From positions 1 to 64,000 of the forward strand of contig JARGSG010000047.1 of assembly GCA_030374805.1 (NCBI GenBank): a stretch of 64,000 nucleotides of DNA, read 5' to 3'. The first letter of the stretch is position 1, and the number at the start of each line of letters is the position of its first letter. Positions 45,619 through 56,250 of this stretch are shown here, in pieces. The translations under genes and the position numbers were made by a program. The notes below the pieces were generated by a model that had not been told where the DNA came from, ran no database searches, and was given only the letters and a program-made list of their open reading frames with translations. Source of the DNA: Gracilaria gracilis (Eukaryota > Rhodophyta > Florideophyceae > Gracilariales > Gracilariaceae).

Positions 45619-46326
45619 TGTTGGGACATGGTCGAGTGCCTGTCAGTCCCTCAGGTTGGTCTCGGACTACTTGGAAGCAAAGTTGCAGGGGACGATGGGC
45701 ACTTTTGGGCACCCTCTTCGCAAAAGCGCATATGCGCCTCTGCTCAACCCCAACGTGAAACGGCAATATGATTGGCTACTGCAAATGTCCTTGTGCAACG
45801 TGGTGTCTACAAGTGCCATGGATTGTACGGAGAGTTATGGTGGCATGGGCCAAGTGGAGCTCTGTGATTGGACGAGGCTTAGAGTAGTAGACTAACTATG
45901 CAGATAGCGAGGATGTGCGTTTCTAGGCTGGAATGGGCGGTTTTGTATGCAATATGCGATTCTGGGCTGCGCAAGGCGGTTGTAGTGCCGCCATGCAAAT
46001 TGATGATTTTTTAGATCTGGTTCTGAATCAAAGGACTGGCAATGGATTTGTAGAGTTGATTGATTTAGTTATTTGAAATTGTTGTACTCTAGTTTGCGCG
46101 CGCTTTCCGTGTACAACTGCACACACGTGCAACTTGTAACGACCGCCGTCGTCGCTTGCTGCGACGACGGTGAAGCGCGCACTAGGGTATTTGTAGGTTG
46201 CGATCGACGACCCTCGAGTAAACGGGTCGACCCAAGGCCGTCAACCTTCACTTGTTTTACTTTCTCTTTCTTCAATATCCATCTCTACTTACTTCCCTTT
46301 CTACCCTACCTGCGTGCGTCTTGTTA
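45613..46326 (+). repeat. el1 3' LTR
   Basis: 714 bp, TGTTGATG to TTGTTA. Differs from the 5' LTR at three positions visible by eye. It is followed by TCTC of the target and the el3 pol frame. Confidence 0.95.
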
Positions 46327-48435
46327 TCTCTTGACACAATCACCTTTCTCTTCTTACCATCCCGCAACTTGTACCCGTGGGACCCAGAAGTGTACCCAAT
46401 GAAGATGGCTTCCTTTGCTCTGTCCTCCAGCTTCTTCAGCTTGTGATCCACAACCTTGTACCAGCATCGGCTCCCAAACACACGCAGATTGCTCACATCA
46501 GGCTTCTGACTATGCCACAGCTCGAATGGAGTCGAGTTACTAGGAAGGGCTTTGCAGGTCACTCTGTTGCGTACATACACTGCTACATTCAAGGCCTCAG
46601 CCCAAAATTTCTTTGGCAGTTGTTTGTGGTGCAACATCGATCTGACCAAGTCCATGAGTGTTCGGTTGAACCTTTCGGCAAGCCCATTCTGCTGTGGATT
46701 GTACGGCACTGTTCGCTGATGTTCAATACCTTGGCGCTCGAGTTCTTTGCGGAAACGATTGGACAGATACTCACCACCGTTGACAGTGCGCAGCGCACGT
46801 AGCACACTCTCACGTGCGGTGATGGTTTCCAACTTTCGTCCAGTCTGGTTTTCCACAAATTTGAGCCACCTCATGAACATTTGGAACACTTCATCTTTGG
46901 TTTTGAGCATGTACAAGAAGCAATACCTGCTGTGGTCGTCGATGAATGTGACAAAGTAGTGCGAGCCTCCCAAGGATTTCACACTTACTGGCCCTGAAAC
47001 GTCCGAGTGGACAAGGTCTAGTACGTGTTCTGCTCGTTCCCCCCTTGCTTGGGAGTCGGAGCACGGGTTGCTTTTCCTACTACACACGAGCCACACACAT
47101 CCAGCTTCTGTGCAAAATCCACATTCAGCCCTGATACAACCTCATTGCAAGCCATCTGCTTAATGCCTTCCACATTCACATGAGCCATTCGAGCATGCCA
47201 AAGAGAGAGATCTGACACAAGGGCGCTGTCCACATCTGTACGCTGTTCGGCTGCAGTGCGAAGGTAGTACAGGCCTTTGAAACGGCACCCGGAGGCAACC
47301 ACTTTCGACTTTTTGTAAACACATACCTTTTCTCTTTCAAACACTACCTTGCAGCCCAGATCACAGATCGCCGACACTGAAAGTAGGTGGTACCGTAAGG
47401 ATGGCACGTGCACCACCTGTTTCAGTTTGCACTTACGTTTGGCGCCTTCCACAGTCAAATCAAGCTCCACACTACCGCGACCAACAGACTCTAGTTTGGA
47501 ATCATTGCCGATACTCACGCCAGAGGACACCTTGCTCTCATACGTTTGGAACATTGAGTCATCATACGTCATGTGTGCAGTGGCACCAGAGTCAATAATC
47601 CAGTCACTGTTAGTAGCCTTATCGGCACCTGTCGCAATGAGACATACAAAGTCAGAATCGTCGCCACTCGCACCAAGCTCACAGCTGAGCCCGGTATTCA
47701 CACTGGGGTGAGCAGCATCGATCTGATTTTTGTTAGCCCCATCACGTTGTCTCTTGTAACAGTTCTTCTGGATATGACCCTTCTTGCCACAATAGTAACA
47801 TATAATTGACTTCAATGACCTCTGACGCCGGACCAAAGCTGCGTCACTTCCGGACTCCTCCTTGGCACGATCATTCATTCGCTGCTCTTCTTGCAGCAAA
47901 CGACTCTTCACGAACTCCAAACTAAGTTCGCGATCTCCGATCGTGGTGTCGATAGCGACAATGAGGTGCTCGAAACGTTCCGGAAGTCCACATAAGATGG
48001 CCATTGCAATGTCTTCTTCTTCAACTTTGACGTCCATGCTCTTGAGATCAGAGCCAAGTGACGAACATGATTGATGAATTGCATCGTCTTCTGGTCGTCA
48101 CGCAACTTGGCGGTGTAAAAAGCACGTCTGGCATTGATTCGGTTGAGAAGAGTCTTCCTCTGGAAAACATTGCATATGTCCTTCCACACATCGGCGGCAG
48201 CCTCCACAGCGCGCACATGATCCAAATGTTCGTCACTGAGCGTAAGTCCAATGATAGCTCTGGCGTTTGAGTCGCGAGTTTCCCACTTGGACAATTCTTC
48301 TGGATCGGTTGGTGGAGAGCTGGTAAGGTGATTCTTGAGATCCTTGAGCGCAAGCACAAGCTGAACTTTCTCCTTCCAGATATGGACGTTATCCTCACCC
48401 AACTTCTCAATCTTGATCCCAGTGAACGAGTACAT
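46327..48435 (-). pseudogene. el3 gag-pol, N-terminal half: Gag, protease, integrase
   Basis: ATG 48435 (MYSFTGIKIEKLGEDN). Gag follows the copia pattern (IWKEKVQLVL, LNRINARRAFYT) and shifts frame near 48055. The CCHC knuckle CYYCGKKGHIQKNC and protease WIIDSGATAHMT lie in 48037-47018. The zinc-binding LWHARMAH region is followed by a second shift near 47030. The integrase part (47096-46330) has HSDVSGP and NGLAERFNRT, but the second catalytic Asp is replaced: the usual S-D-N-G-G-E-Y reads T-V-N-G-G-E-Y. The frame ends at VIVSRD, where el1 is inserted. The two shifts and the lost Asp mark a dead copy. It belongs to a copia branch different from el1 and el2. Confidence 0.92.
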
Positions 48436-50553
48436 TACACGAGAGTGAGATAAAAGCGATCCCGGATAAAAGAAATGGCAGACACAACAGGACAACAGCA
48501 AACCACGGCAGCAAACAACAACAACAATAACAACAATAAAAAAACAAAAGAAAACTTCAATAGTCGGGCCCACTGGCAGGAAATACTATTCCCGGTACTC
48601 TAGGGAGTCGGACCCCTGACCCCCGGAGACCGTCCGGGTAGGAAACGACTTCTGCAGTCAACCCTCTCCCGCGTTCAAGGAGAAGGCGCGATGCTCTCTA
48701 CGAGACGTCCAGAGGATGGTTAATGGCCAATGATATGCCTTCTCCAAGTAAAACCCTCTCTGATCTCTTGCAAGAACTTGCGCGACCTTGAAACGGCAGC
48801 TACTTTGACACCCAAGGTACGCTTCTAGCGAGCAATCAATGAAGATCACAAGCGGCCTGATCCCAATGGGAGGTCAGCCTTCGATACGTTGCCTCCCCGT
48901 ACTAAAAGCCCACTGGACAAGCCAATGAGTCAATTGCACGGATCAAAAGCTCCTTATGGATGCCTTCACCGCCGTCCAAGCACCTAACACACAGTCAGGT
49001 TTACCAAACAAAAGTCAAACACCACAACCAAAGTGCAGTACGCCACGGCACCCCGTTAGCTTCAGCGCTCGCGGTACAACACCGTTATCCGCCCAAAAGA
49101 ACCGGTGGAGCCCGCTAGTCAGCACGTCTGCCTTGGTTCAAGCCGCTTGGCTCCCGTCCCCGATTACTCGGATCAACCGTTCGTCGCACAGGTGATGCAG
49201 TGATGACCAAAAATGCCGAGCACACACGTAGTGCACGGACTTCAACACCAACTGCTGAGCACAAAGCTAGTGCCCAGACTTCGATAAAAATGGGCTCAAC
49301 CTCTCGGATCAGAACCCGCAAACACGACGCGGGGATCCCAACAACAAGAACAATAGAGGGAGACCAAACAAATCGGAAAGCGATCGACAACGAAGGCAAC
49401 AACGAGCACCCAAACACAATCACGATAGAGAGTCAACGTCGAACCACTACCAACACAACGCCCTCAGGGAGGAACGCAAACCGTAAAAAGAATACCAACA
49501 CCAACCAACAAAACGGTCAACACACCCGACGCAACGAGAAGACGGTGATAGAGAAACAGCGAAACGGGTGAACGGCGGTGTGAAAGAGCGGCGAGAGACG
49601 AACGATAACGGCAGAGGTCAGCGGGGCTGGGCCCATGACCTGATGGAGGTTATAGCTGAGAAGGGAAGGTTGATGCAAAGGGAAGGTGGGGATATGCAAA
49701 GGAAGTTCGCCAGCTCTGGCTCGGATTTACTTTGAGGTGCTTCTGTCACAACTTATATAGCACTACGTCGTCGCACTACCGCTTACTTCCACTCGGAGTA
49801 AAACCTAAGCCACCAAGCGGGGACACTCAATACTACCAATCATCATCTAACATAACATGGTAACACTGCCACAATTCATGACAGCTTACAACCACACCGC
49901 CTTCCAAGCACCTAACACACAGTCAGGTTCAACAAACAAAAGTCAAACACCAAAACCAAAGTGCAGTACGCCACGGCACCCCGTTACCTTTAGCGCTCGC
50001 GGTACAACACCGGTATCCGCCCGAAACGACCGGTGGAGCCCGCTAGTCAGCACGTCCGCCTTGGTTCAAGCCGCCTGGCTCCCGTCCCCGATTACTCGGA
50101 TCAACCGTTCGTCGCACAGGTGATGCAGTGATGACCAAAAATGCCGAGCACACACGTAGTGCACGGACCTCAACACCAACTGCTGAGCACAAAGCTAGTG
50201 CCCAGACTTCGATAAAAAAATGGGCTCAACCTCTCGGATCAGAACCCGCAAACACGACGCGGGGATCCCAACAACAAGAACAATAGAGGGAGACCAAACG
50301 AATCGGATAGCGATCGACAACGAAGGCAACAACGAGCACCCAAACACAATCACGATAGAGAGTCAACGTCGAACCACTACCAACACAACGCCCTCAGGGA
50401 GGAACGCAAACCGTAAAAAGAATACCAACACCAACCAACAAAACGGTCAACACACCCGACGCAACGAGAAGACGGTGATAGAGAAACAGCGAAACGGGTG
50501 AACGGCGGTGTGAAAGAGCGGCGAGAGACGAACGATAACGGCAGAGGTCAGCG
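48436..50553 (-). other. el3 leader with structured domain and 928-bp tandem unit
   Basis: Structured domain at about 48567-48640: CCCGG 48622-48626, CCGGG 48634-48638. CAAGCACCTAACACACAG begins at 48977 and again at 49905, giving a unit of 928 bp. The unit includes a second LTR-end-like stretch with TATATA (about 49754) and a degenerate primer site (TGGGCCCATGACC, about 49628-49640), so the duplication spans the LTR-leader junction. No coding is supported. Confidence 0.75.
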
Positions 50554-50570
50554 GGGCTGGGCCCATAACC
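50554..50570 (-). promoter_or_regulatory. el3 primer-binding site (initiator tRNA-Met anticodon arm)
   Basis: Minus strand GGTTATGGGCCCAGCC directly after the LTR end CCATCA. It is the same core as in el1, el1' and el2, although the LTRs are otherwise unlike. Confidence 0.8.
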
Positions 50571-51390
50571 TGATGGAGGTTATAGCTAAGAAGGGAAGGT
50601 TGATGCAAAAGGGAAGGTGGGGATATGCAAAGGAAGTTCGCCAGCTCTGGCTCGGATTTACTTTGAGGTGCTTCTGTCACAACTTATATAGCACTACGTC
50701 GTCGCACTACCGCTCACTTCCACTCGGAGTAAAACCTAAGCCACTAAGCAGGGACACTCAGAACTACCAATCATCATCTGACATAACATGGTAACACTGC
50801 CACAATTCATGACAGCTTACAACCAACAAGGAACAACAGTGCACAACAGTGCACAACAGTGCACAACAGTGCACAACAAGTTACGTGCCTACTCAACAAG
50901 TTACGTGCCTACACATAACGATGACCATGCACAAATTCACATTGTGCCAATACACTGTATTCCGTACACCACACCAATATGTGTATGCTCCAGCTCACCA
51001 AGTACCACGTAACCACAAATTCACTCAATGCCATATGTTCCACAACATGTTACCACAGAGTTCGTGTAATCCTCATGACTGTACCTGACTCATCACCATA
51101 GTGCACCAAGTTGCATCAATGTGTTCAACATGTCCACGTACATAACTGTGCATACGCTCCAGCATACCATCTGTGTTAGCTACACACGTGTAGCCCAGAA
51201 CAACCAAGTAATGCCATAACACTTGTACACAGTACGTTGCATGTGCACATTTGCAGTAACCAATCAGAAGCCAGTTTCATGTTGAGTTTGCACACACGCG
51301 CATATGCGCTTTTCCTGCAGCGCCCTCCAAAACAGCCCATGCTCCCCTGCACTTTTGGTTTCAGTGACAGCACTAGGTCAACATCCAACA
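50571..51390 (-). repeat. el3 5' LTR
   Basis: 820 bp, TGTTGGATG at 51390 to CCATCA at 50571 (minus strand). Contains the GCGCATATGCG block (about 51298-51308), a CCAAT-type block (about 51247-51264) and TATATAAG at 50683-50690, about 110 bp before the LTR end, a good candidate TATA box. GTGCACAACA is repeated four times near 50835-50880. Confidence 0.9.
50683..50690 (-). promoter_or_regulatory. Candidate TATA box of el3 5' LTR
   Basis: TATATAAG on the minus strand, kept in the 3' LTR (18302-18309) and in the duplicated leader units of el3 and el4. Its distance from the LTR end would leave an R-U5 of less than 100 bp. Confidence 0.5.
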
Positions 51391-51395
51391 CAGAC

Positions 51396-51840
51396 TACGA
51401 ACAATGTGGGCGCAGAAGGAGTGCAATATGTAACGTTTGCACTCCATATGCGTTCAATCCGCTTAGCGAGCGTCCTCCAATTGGACACCACGAAATTAAG
51501 CTGCAAACGAAGATTGCGCGCACTCAATATGAAGTCCGTTTGGCATCCACGTATCCTCCACAAGTGCCACCCACTCTCAAATTGTACTCCTCTTCTCCAA
51601 AAATTTCTTATAGGGTCGGCGTTCGCCCTGATCTCCAAGGGGGATGGTTAGATCTAGTTGAAAGATACCGGTCCACTCGCGCGGCTGATGGAACTACAGT
51701 CTGTACCGGTCCAATGCCTCGCTAAGAATTTACGGCACAGGGCGGACGGCCCATTCGCTGACAACAACCGACCAAACCCCGCAACGCGGATGCATTACAA
51801 GGTATGACCCGAAATAGGTGAAGACTGGGTGCAACTCTAT
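51396..51840. other. Unassigned DNA right of el3
   Basis: Original target DNA of el3. It contains TGCACTCCATATGCG-like words similar to those left of el3 at 18147-18170, which supports an older repeat split by el3. No gene recognised. Confidence 0.4.
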
Positions 51841-51847
51841 GTAGCAC

Positions 51848-52147
51848 CCCGGGCATGTCGAAAATGGCCCAAAGACGACCGAGATATGACCGAAATGTGG
51901 CCGTTTAACTCGAAAAGTTGTGAGAACGTTTATAAAGCGGAGAGAAAGAAGTTTTATTTTTCTTCATATGGCAGAAATATGGCCCAAATTTGGCCTAAAT
52001 ATGCCCGAGGTGTACAAGTGTCCGTTGGCGAAAGTAGTTATTTTCCGTAGTTACACGTTCTTCGAAATTTTTCGAGCTAAACCGCCACATTCCGAACACA
52101 TCTCGGCCAGGTTTGGGCCATATTTGAGGTTTATAGGTGTCTCGAGC
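51848..52147. mobile_element. Fold-back / MITE-like element
   Basis: About 85 bp at 51862-51935 matches the reverse complement of 52060-52130 with few differences; shared words include CCGAGATRTG, GAATGTGG and TTTARCTCGAAAA. The inner copy AAATATGGCCCAAA (51975-51988) pairs perfectly with TTTGGGCCATATTT (52112-52125). No coding capacity. Exact ends and a target duplication are not resolved. Confidence 0.6.
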
Positions 52148-52149
52148 TG

Positions 52150-53137
52150 AGCCCACCAGGCTGGCAGAGAGACATGCCGACCTTGTAGGTGAGCGGGAGC
52201 AATGCGTTTTACCTCCAAGTTTTCATATGGGACGAACTACCCGAATAAGGAACAGCAACGACGCTCAAAGCGGATGCAATCGTGAAGGAAGAGTGATCGG
52301 TATCGCCATGCAAGATAGTGGAATTCAGCTCGAATGATCACCGTTTGCCAACACATAGCTTCTCGATGGACAGCCGAGATTCCTTGCCTAGCGGAAGTCT
52401 TTAACGGCAAACCCCGGTGACAGTAGCTCATCTCCTCGCCGATGCGGTACTGCTCGATGTCGAATTACATATCTTGCGGGATGAGGAACTCGAACGGAGC
52501 CCAGTTTTTCCGTTGGTATCCAATCCGCACAAGCGCCACATGAACTTAGGCGCGGGACTCAAAGGGATGGCTGGAAGCGTGGTGCGCAGGCATGGCAACG
52601 CGCCGGTGCCAGTCCCACAAAGTGGTGACGACAGCAGACCGGTACCCGGCAAGAGGTGCACTGCCGTCGACATAATGAGCGACGAGGTTTTCTTCGAAAG
52701 CCAATATAGGGTGAAGCCACGGCGCAAGCCGTAGCCGCGTGGCCGGTTGCTGATTGTTCGGAATAAGCCCAACAAGCAAATAGTAGTACGGCCAAGTATT
52801 GCCCGCTCTCTTGCCCGTTGATGCCCCCGCATGGTAAGGAATCGCTATCGCGCCGTAATACTGTCCCTGTTCTGCACCAGTCTGTTGTTCGCTCTGCACC
52901 AGCAGTAGGGAGTGGAATTTGGTGAATACCCCGGGAGTGTTGGTTGGTCCCCACTTATGCTGAGGTTGATGACTGGAGTAAGAGGAGGGGGGTATTTTGT
53001 ATCCGAGGATTCGGGAGGAAGTTGGTGAAGGTCGGTTACTGTGGTCGCAGGGGTGTGCGCTGTTCCCACAGGTAAAGCGACCAACGAGCAGGAAGAGATT
53101 GAGCTTTTTCCTCCATGGTGGCCGCCGTCGTCCACCC
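52150..53137. other. Unassigned, with an unrecognised minus-strand open frame
   Basis: A frame of 251 codons is open on the minus strand from 53301 to 52546. It is rich in Ser, Pro, His and Arg and has no motif I recognise. Overlapping frames of similar length argue against strong coding bias. Part of it (53138-53301) is in the diverged repeat. Confidence 0.3.
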
Positions 53138-53632
53138 AGGGTTGGCTTTAGACTTCCTCCCCTTCGGCTGTCATCGACTGCATCAAAAGGAGAGGCTCTG
53201 TTGCCTACGGATAGTCTATCCTCTCCGCGTCCTCTAAAGAAACCCAACTGTGGGAGTGTTTTACCGCTGTTTGCCGCATTCGACTTATACAAGGATAACA
53301 CCGCTGTTTACCGTATCCTTTGCCTCTTTTGCCCTTTTCCTTCTTTGCACTATCCGCTCTCGCGGATTTCTTTTTCCTTTCCCCCACTTCTGTGCACCCA
53401 TGTTTCTTGCGAGGATACCTTCACCCAGACGCGTGGTGTGCAGACGATTCTCGGTTCAACTCTCTAACGCTCCGTCGTGACGGCTTGGTCTTGGTTTACA
53501 TCCGACTTCGACATGCCTTGCCAGAGAGGCTATGTCTGCTGGTTCACCTCCTAGGGATGTAGATATCGGACGTCTCTGTGGTATTTTTCCGCCTCTGGCG
53601 TTGCACTCACAGTGCGTATATCCAGCCCAACG
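53138..53632 (-). repeat. Diverged repeat, copy 1
   Basis: Same order of matching words as 55748-56245: CTCTAAAGAAACCCA against CATCTAAAGGAACCCA, GGGAGTGTTTTACC against GGGAGTATTCTACC, CGTCTCTGTGGTATTTTTCC against CGTCTTCGTGGTTCTTTCC, GGCGTTGCACT against GGCATTGCACT. At the right edge both copies read C-N-A-x-x-G-K-x-P-x-R-R on the minus strand, which suggests they once encoded protein. Confidence 0.6.
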
Positions 53633-53797
53633 AGTTGAAACGTCGAGGAACCGATACCGGGAGTCCACACATGCCTGTGTGGCGAGAGCGTCAAAGCGCT
53701 TTCGGTAAGAGAATACTGCAGCGTATGAGCAAGATTGCTTCCTTATTTTGATAGCGTTTCTGTCGATAGCCCCAACACATCCAATGAAAAGACTCAA
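53608..53797 (-). pseudogene. PIF/Harbinger-type (DDE_Tnp_4) transposase relic
   Basis: The translation reads GCVGAID, then KIRKQS, SYRKRFDALATQACVDS, RFLDVS, WAGYTH. This follows the order G-C-[VI]-G-A-I-D-G, I-R-K-P, Y-x-R-K-x-F-x-x-x-x-Q-A-V-C-D, F-x-D-V, W-P-G-x-x-H-D of Harbinger transposases. The first catalytic Asp (AID) is kept. The second, expected after TH, is Cys. Upstream and downstream parts are not recognisable in this frame, and the frame continues into the diverged repeat. Only a fragment of the catalytic core is left, so it is inactive. Confidence 0.72.
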
Positions 53798-53899
53798 GTT
53801 TTTTTTGAGTGATTGAATCAGAGTGGAAGGTCGTCAAGTACTTCAACGCCCTGTGGAAAACCGAGAAGATTGGGCGTTCTCATTAGTGCGTTTCGTGTA

Positions 53900-55500
53900 T
53901 CATGGGAAACTTTATACGCCGTGAACAGCCAAACATGAAAAAAAATCATGATGTTTGCCTACGAAGATCCTACAAGGATTCAAAGAGTAACAGCCTACTT
54001 CGTTCGTTCTGTTATGGTTCTACGCCCAAAAACACTTGCCCATATCGACTTTCTTCGTTATCAGTAGAGCTACCATTCCATGCGAATATTTATAATCGTC
54101 AAAGAAAGATCGAAAAAACTGTGAGAATGATGCAAAGTTAAAGTGAGCGGACAATGTTTCGTAGGTGAGCATCCGTTCACTGATTGTAAGGCAAAAATTT
54201 TGCACAAGATTTTACGCAAGTAGAATTCTTTTTCCCCAACCAATAGTTGTCTTAAAGACCCTGGAGACAAACATGGTCTGACTAAAGTCTGTACAGCGTT
54301 TTGTGTTTGCGATAAGTGCACCAATGTTTGTTGGTTTTTGATCGTAGTGATCGCAGTACGTTAATTTTGTTTCGCGTTACTCACAGATCAAAGACCTATG
54401 AACAATTACGCTTTAAAAAAATTTTTAAAAACGATTTTATGCACGGTGAAGGGATTAAATGTTTTGCAATTAATACAATGATCTATGGAAATTTTTGAGG
54501 GGAAATGGAGCCAAAACCAAGGAGCGGAATACATTGCGATGAAAGGGCAAAGAAGTTTAATGTGTTGATACAAGTACCTCATATTCGTGAAACAGGGCTA
54601 TTACGTTAACCCAAATTGATTACTAGAGCGCAAAAGTCAGTGCGTGGATCCGTTTTTATCAATGTACTATCAATAGAGGCTAACAAGTTGATCACAAGAC
54701 GAGAGCGCAGCGGGTTTCTTCAATCAACGCAAAAAATGAGGTTCTGTTGTGTATAGTACATTTCGCTTTGACGGCTCTTGGCCGCCAGAACATCCACAAG
54801 ATGTTGGTTTACAGAGTGCGAGTGCAAGAGAATTCTTGCACACACCGGGAGACTTCCTGATGGTTCAGAATACTCCATTCTCAGGTTGTGAGAAACCCAT
54901 CCTATATACATATAGTTCTGCTCTACGATCCAGCGTAGCTTTGAAAGGAACCAATTTTCACAAGTTCATAGCATTGCTTCTCCGTTTGGGTTGAGTTGGA
55001 GTTTCATTACTAAGAACCAGTCATTTTTGAGATAGTGGTGTAAAGATCTAAGTCCTTTCTACCAACCACTAATCGCTACTGTTTCAACAGATTTTCCTGG
55101 GGGTCTCGGGAAATGCAGATACTTTTTGTTTTTCGTAATTTGTAGAGAAGCGCAGTGGTGATAAATTCTCTAACCGTCTGCAAGTATAATTATCGCCGTT
55201 TATGATCTCGTAACTGCATAAAAATGTAAACAAGAAACAGCAGGCAGTATTTCATACTATTGCCCTCCCCTTACTTCATTATAAAAACTTGTTCTTCGTG
55301 GATTAATTTAACTAATTTACACGGAAACAATATGTGCACTTCGTGAACACATATCGTTTGGTGCTTTGAGATCAACCTTAAAAAAATATTTGTCCCCTGG
55401 AAATTCTAGAATTTGCTTTTTTGGAACATGTGACTCAACGGCAAATGGTAGACTAATGCGACAGAATTGTAGTGCAACGCCCTCATGAGGAGATTCTGTA
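53900..55500. other. AT-rich DNA without identified gene
   Basis: Only short frames on both strands, with no motif, no repeat shared with the rest of the window and no intron-exon pattern that I can support. Confidence 0.4.
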
Positions 55501-55517
55501 GGGACTTGTTCATAATT

Positions 55518-55660
55518 CCGGTGAACCGGGTAGCTACCTATATGAATAGGGTGGCGACCACTAGAGTGGGTAAGTCCGTGTGACACGTGGAGTGCAGGAG
55601 GTTGGCCACATACACGTGGAGGTTGTGCCACACAAGGTGGGTAATTACCACTGCATGTGG
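55518..55660. repeat. Chain of nine to ten small adjoining palindromes
   Basis: Consecutive, often overlapping inverted repeats: CCGGT-ga-ACCGG (55518-55529), GGTAGCTACC (55529-55538), CCTAT-atga-ATAGG (55537-55550), GTGG-cga-CCAC (55551-55561), CCACT-ag-AGTGG (55558-55569), CGTGT-g-ACACG (55577-55587), CCAC-atacac-GTGG (55606-55619), TTGTG-cca-CACAA (55623-55635), GTGGGTAATTACCAC (55637-55651), CCAC-tgcat-GTGG (55648-55660). The right arm of one unit often serves as the left arm of the next. Confidence 0.65.
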
Positions 55661-55747
55661 GTCAATTTAGTTAGTTTATTTAATTCCCTTTGGGGAGAGC
55701 GCCACTACTTAGTGCGCCGGCGACCCTGCCGTCGCACCCAGTAAACC

Positions 55748-56245
55748 TCCCCCAACCAGGGTTTCGGCTCTAGACTTCACGCCTACGAGCGTTTCTATCT
55801 CCATCAGGAGGAAGGCTCCGTAGCATACGGTAGTCTAACCACCCTGCGTCATCTAAAGGAACCCAGTTTGGGAGTATTCTACCAACCGCTGTCATGTTTC
55901 GCCCTTGTATAAGGTGTCCTCCGGCTTTGCCGTTTTCCTTAGTCACTCTCGTGACTTCTCCGTCTTTTCCCCTTTCTTTTCGGGTTGTTCTCCGCGACCC
56001 GCGGCTTGTGCTGGCACTCGGCCACGCTTGCCACCTCTGTGGAAACACCGCCTCATCTGAGGATACACACACACCGTTTACACGGATCCAACCTTCAGGT
56101 TTACCTTCCTACGCCTGGCGTGAAGGGTGGCCTCGGCCTTACAAACCGACTCTGTCGTGTCATCCCCTGGAAGGGTTCTGCTTGCTGTGCTACCTCGTGT
56201 GAAGGAGATCCCGAACGTCTTCGTGGTTCTTTCCCCTTTGGGGCA
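55748..56245 (-). repeat. Diverged repeat, copy 2
   Basis: Partner of 53138-53632. It begins two bases after the stop codon of the two-exon gene at 56251-56963 and reads on in the same frame, so the repeat may include the tail of a common ancestral coding sequence. Confidence 0.6.
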
Positions 56246-56250
56246 TTGCA

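Larger units (their letters stand above)
20925..46326 (+). mobile_element. el1: Ty1/copia retrotransposon inserted in el3, itself hit twice
   Basis: LTRs of 714 bp at 20925-21638 and 45613-46326. I see only three differences between them by eye (C/T near 21258, T/A near 21373, C/T near 21634), so the insertion is recent. Own sequence is 20925-21672, 28903-32194 and 43635-46326. The gaps are el2 (duplication CAGAC) and el1' (duplication AGTCA). Target duplication in el3 is (A)TCTC at 20920-20924 and 46326-46330; whether the LTR ends at 46325 or 46326 is ambiguous by one A. Confidence 0.95.
18190..51390 (-). mobile_element. el3: Ty1/copia retrotransposon, outermost shell of the nest
   Basis: LTRs at 18190-18991 and 50571-51390, with 5-bp target duplication CAGAC at 18185-18189 and 51391-51395. 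Coding runs from 48435 down to 19012 but is split by el1, inserted at 20925-46326 with duplication (A)TCTC. Without the insert, el3 is about 7.8 kb. Primer site GGTTATGGGCCCAG lies beside the 5' LTR (50554-50570) and purine tract GAGGGAGGG beside the 3' LTR (18992-19000). Confidence 0.93.

Noticed and set aside
52546-53301. 251-codon minus-strand gene
   Set aside because: No recognisable domain, overlapping frames of similar length, and part of it lies in a diverged repeat.
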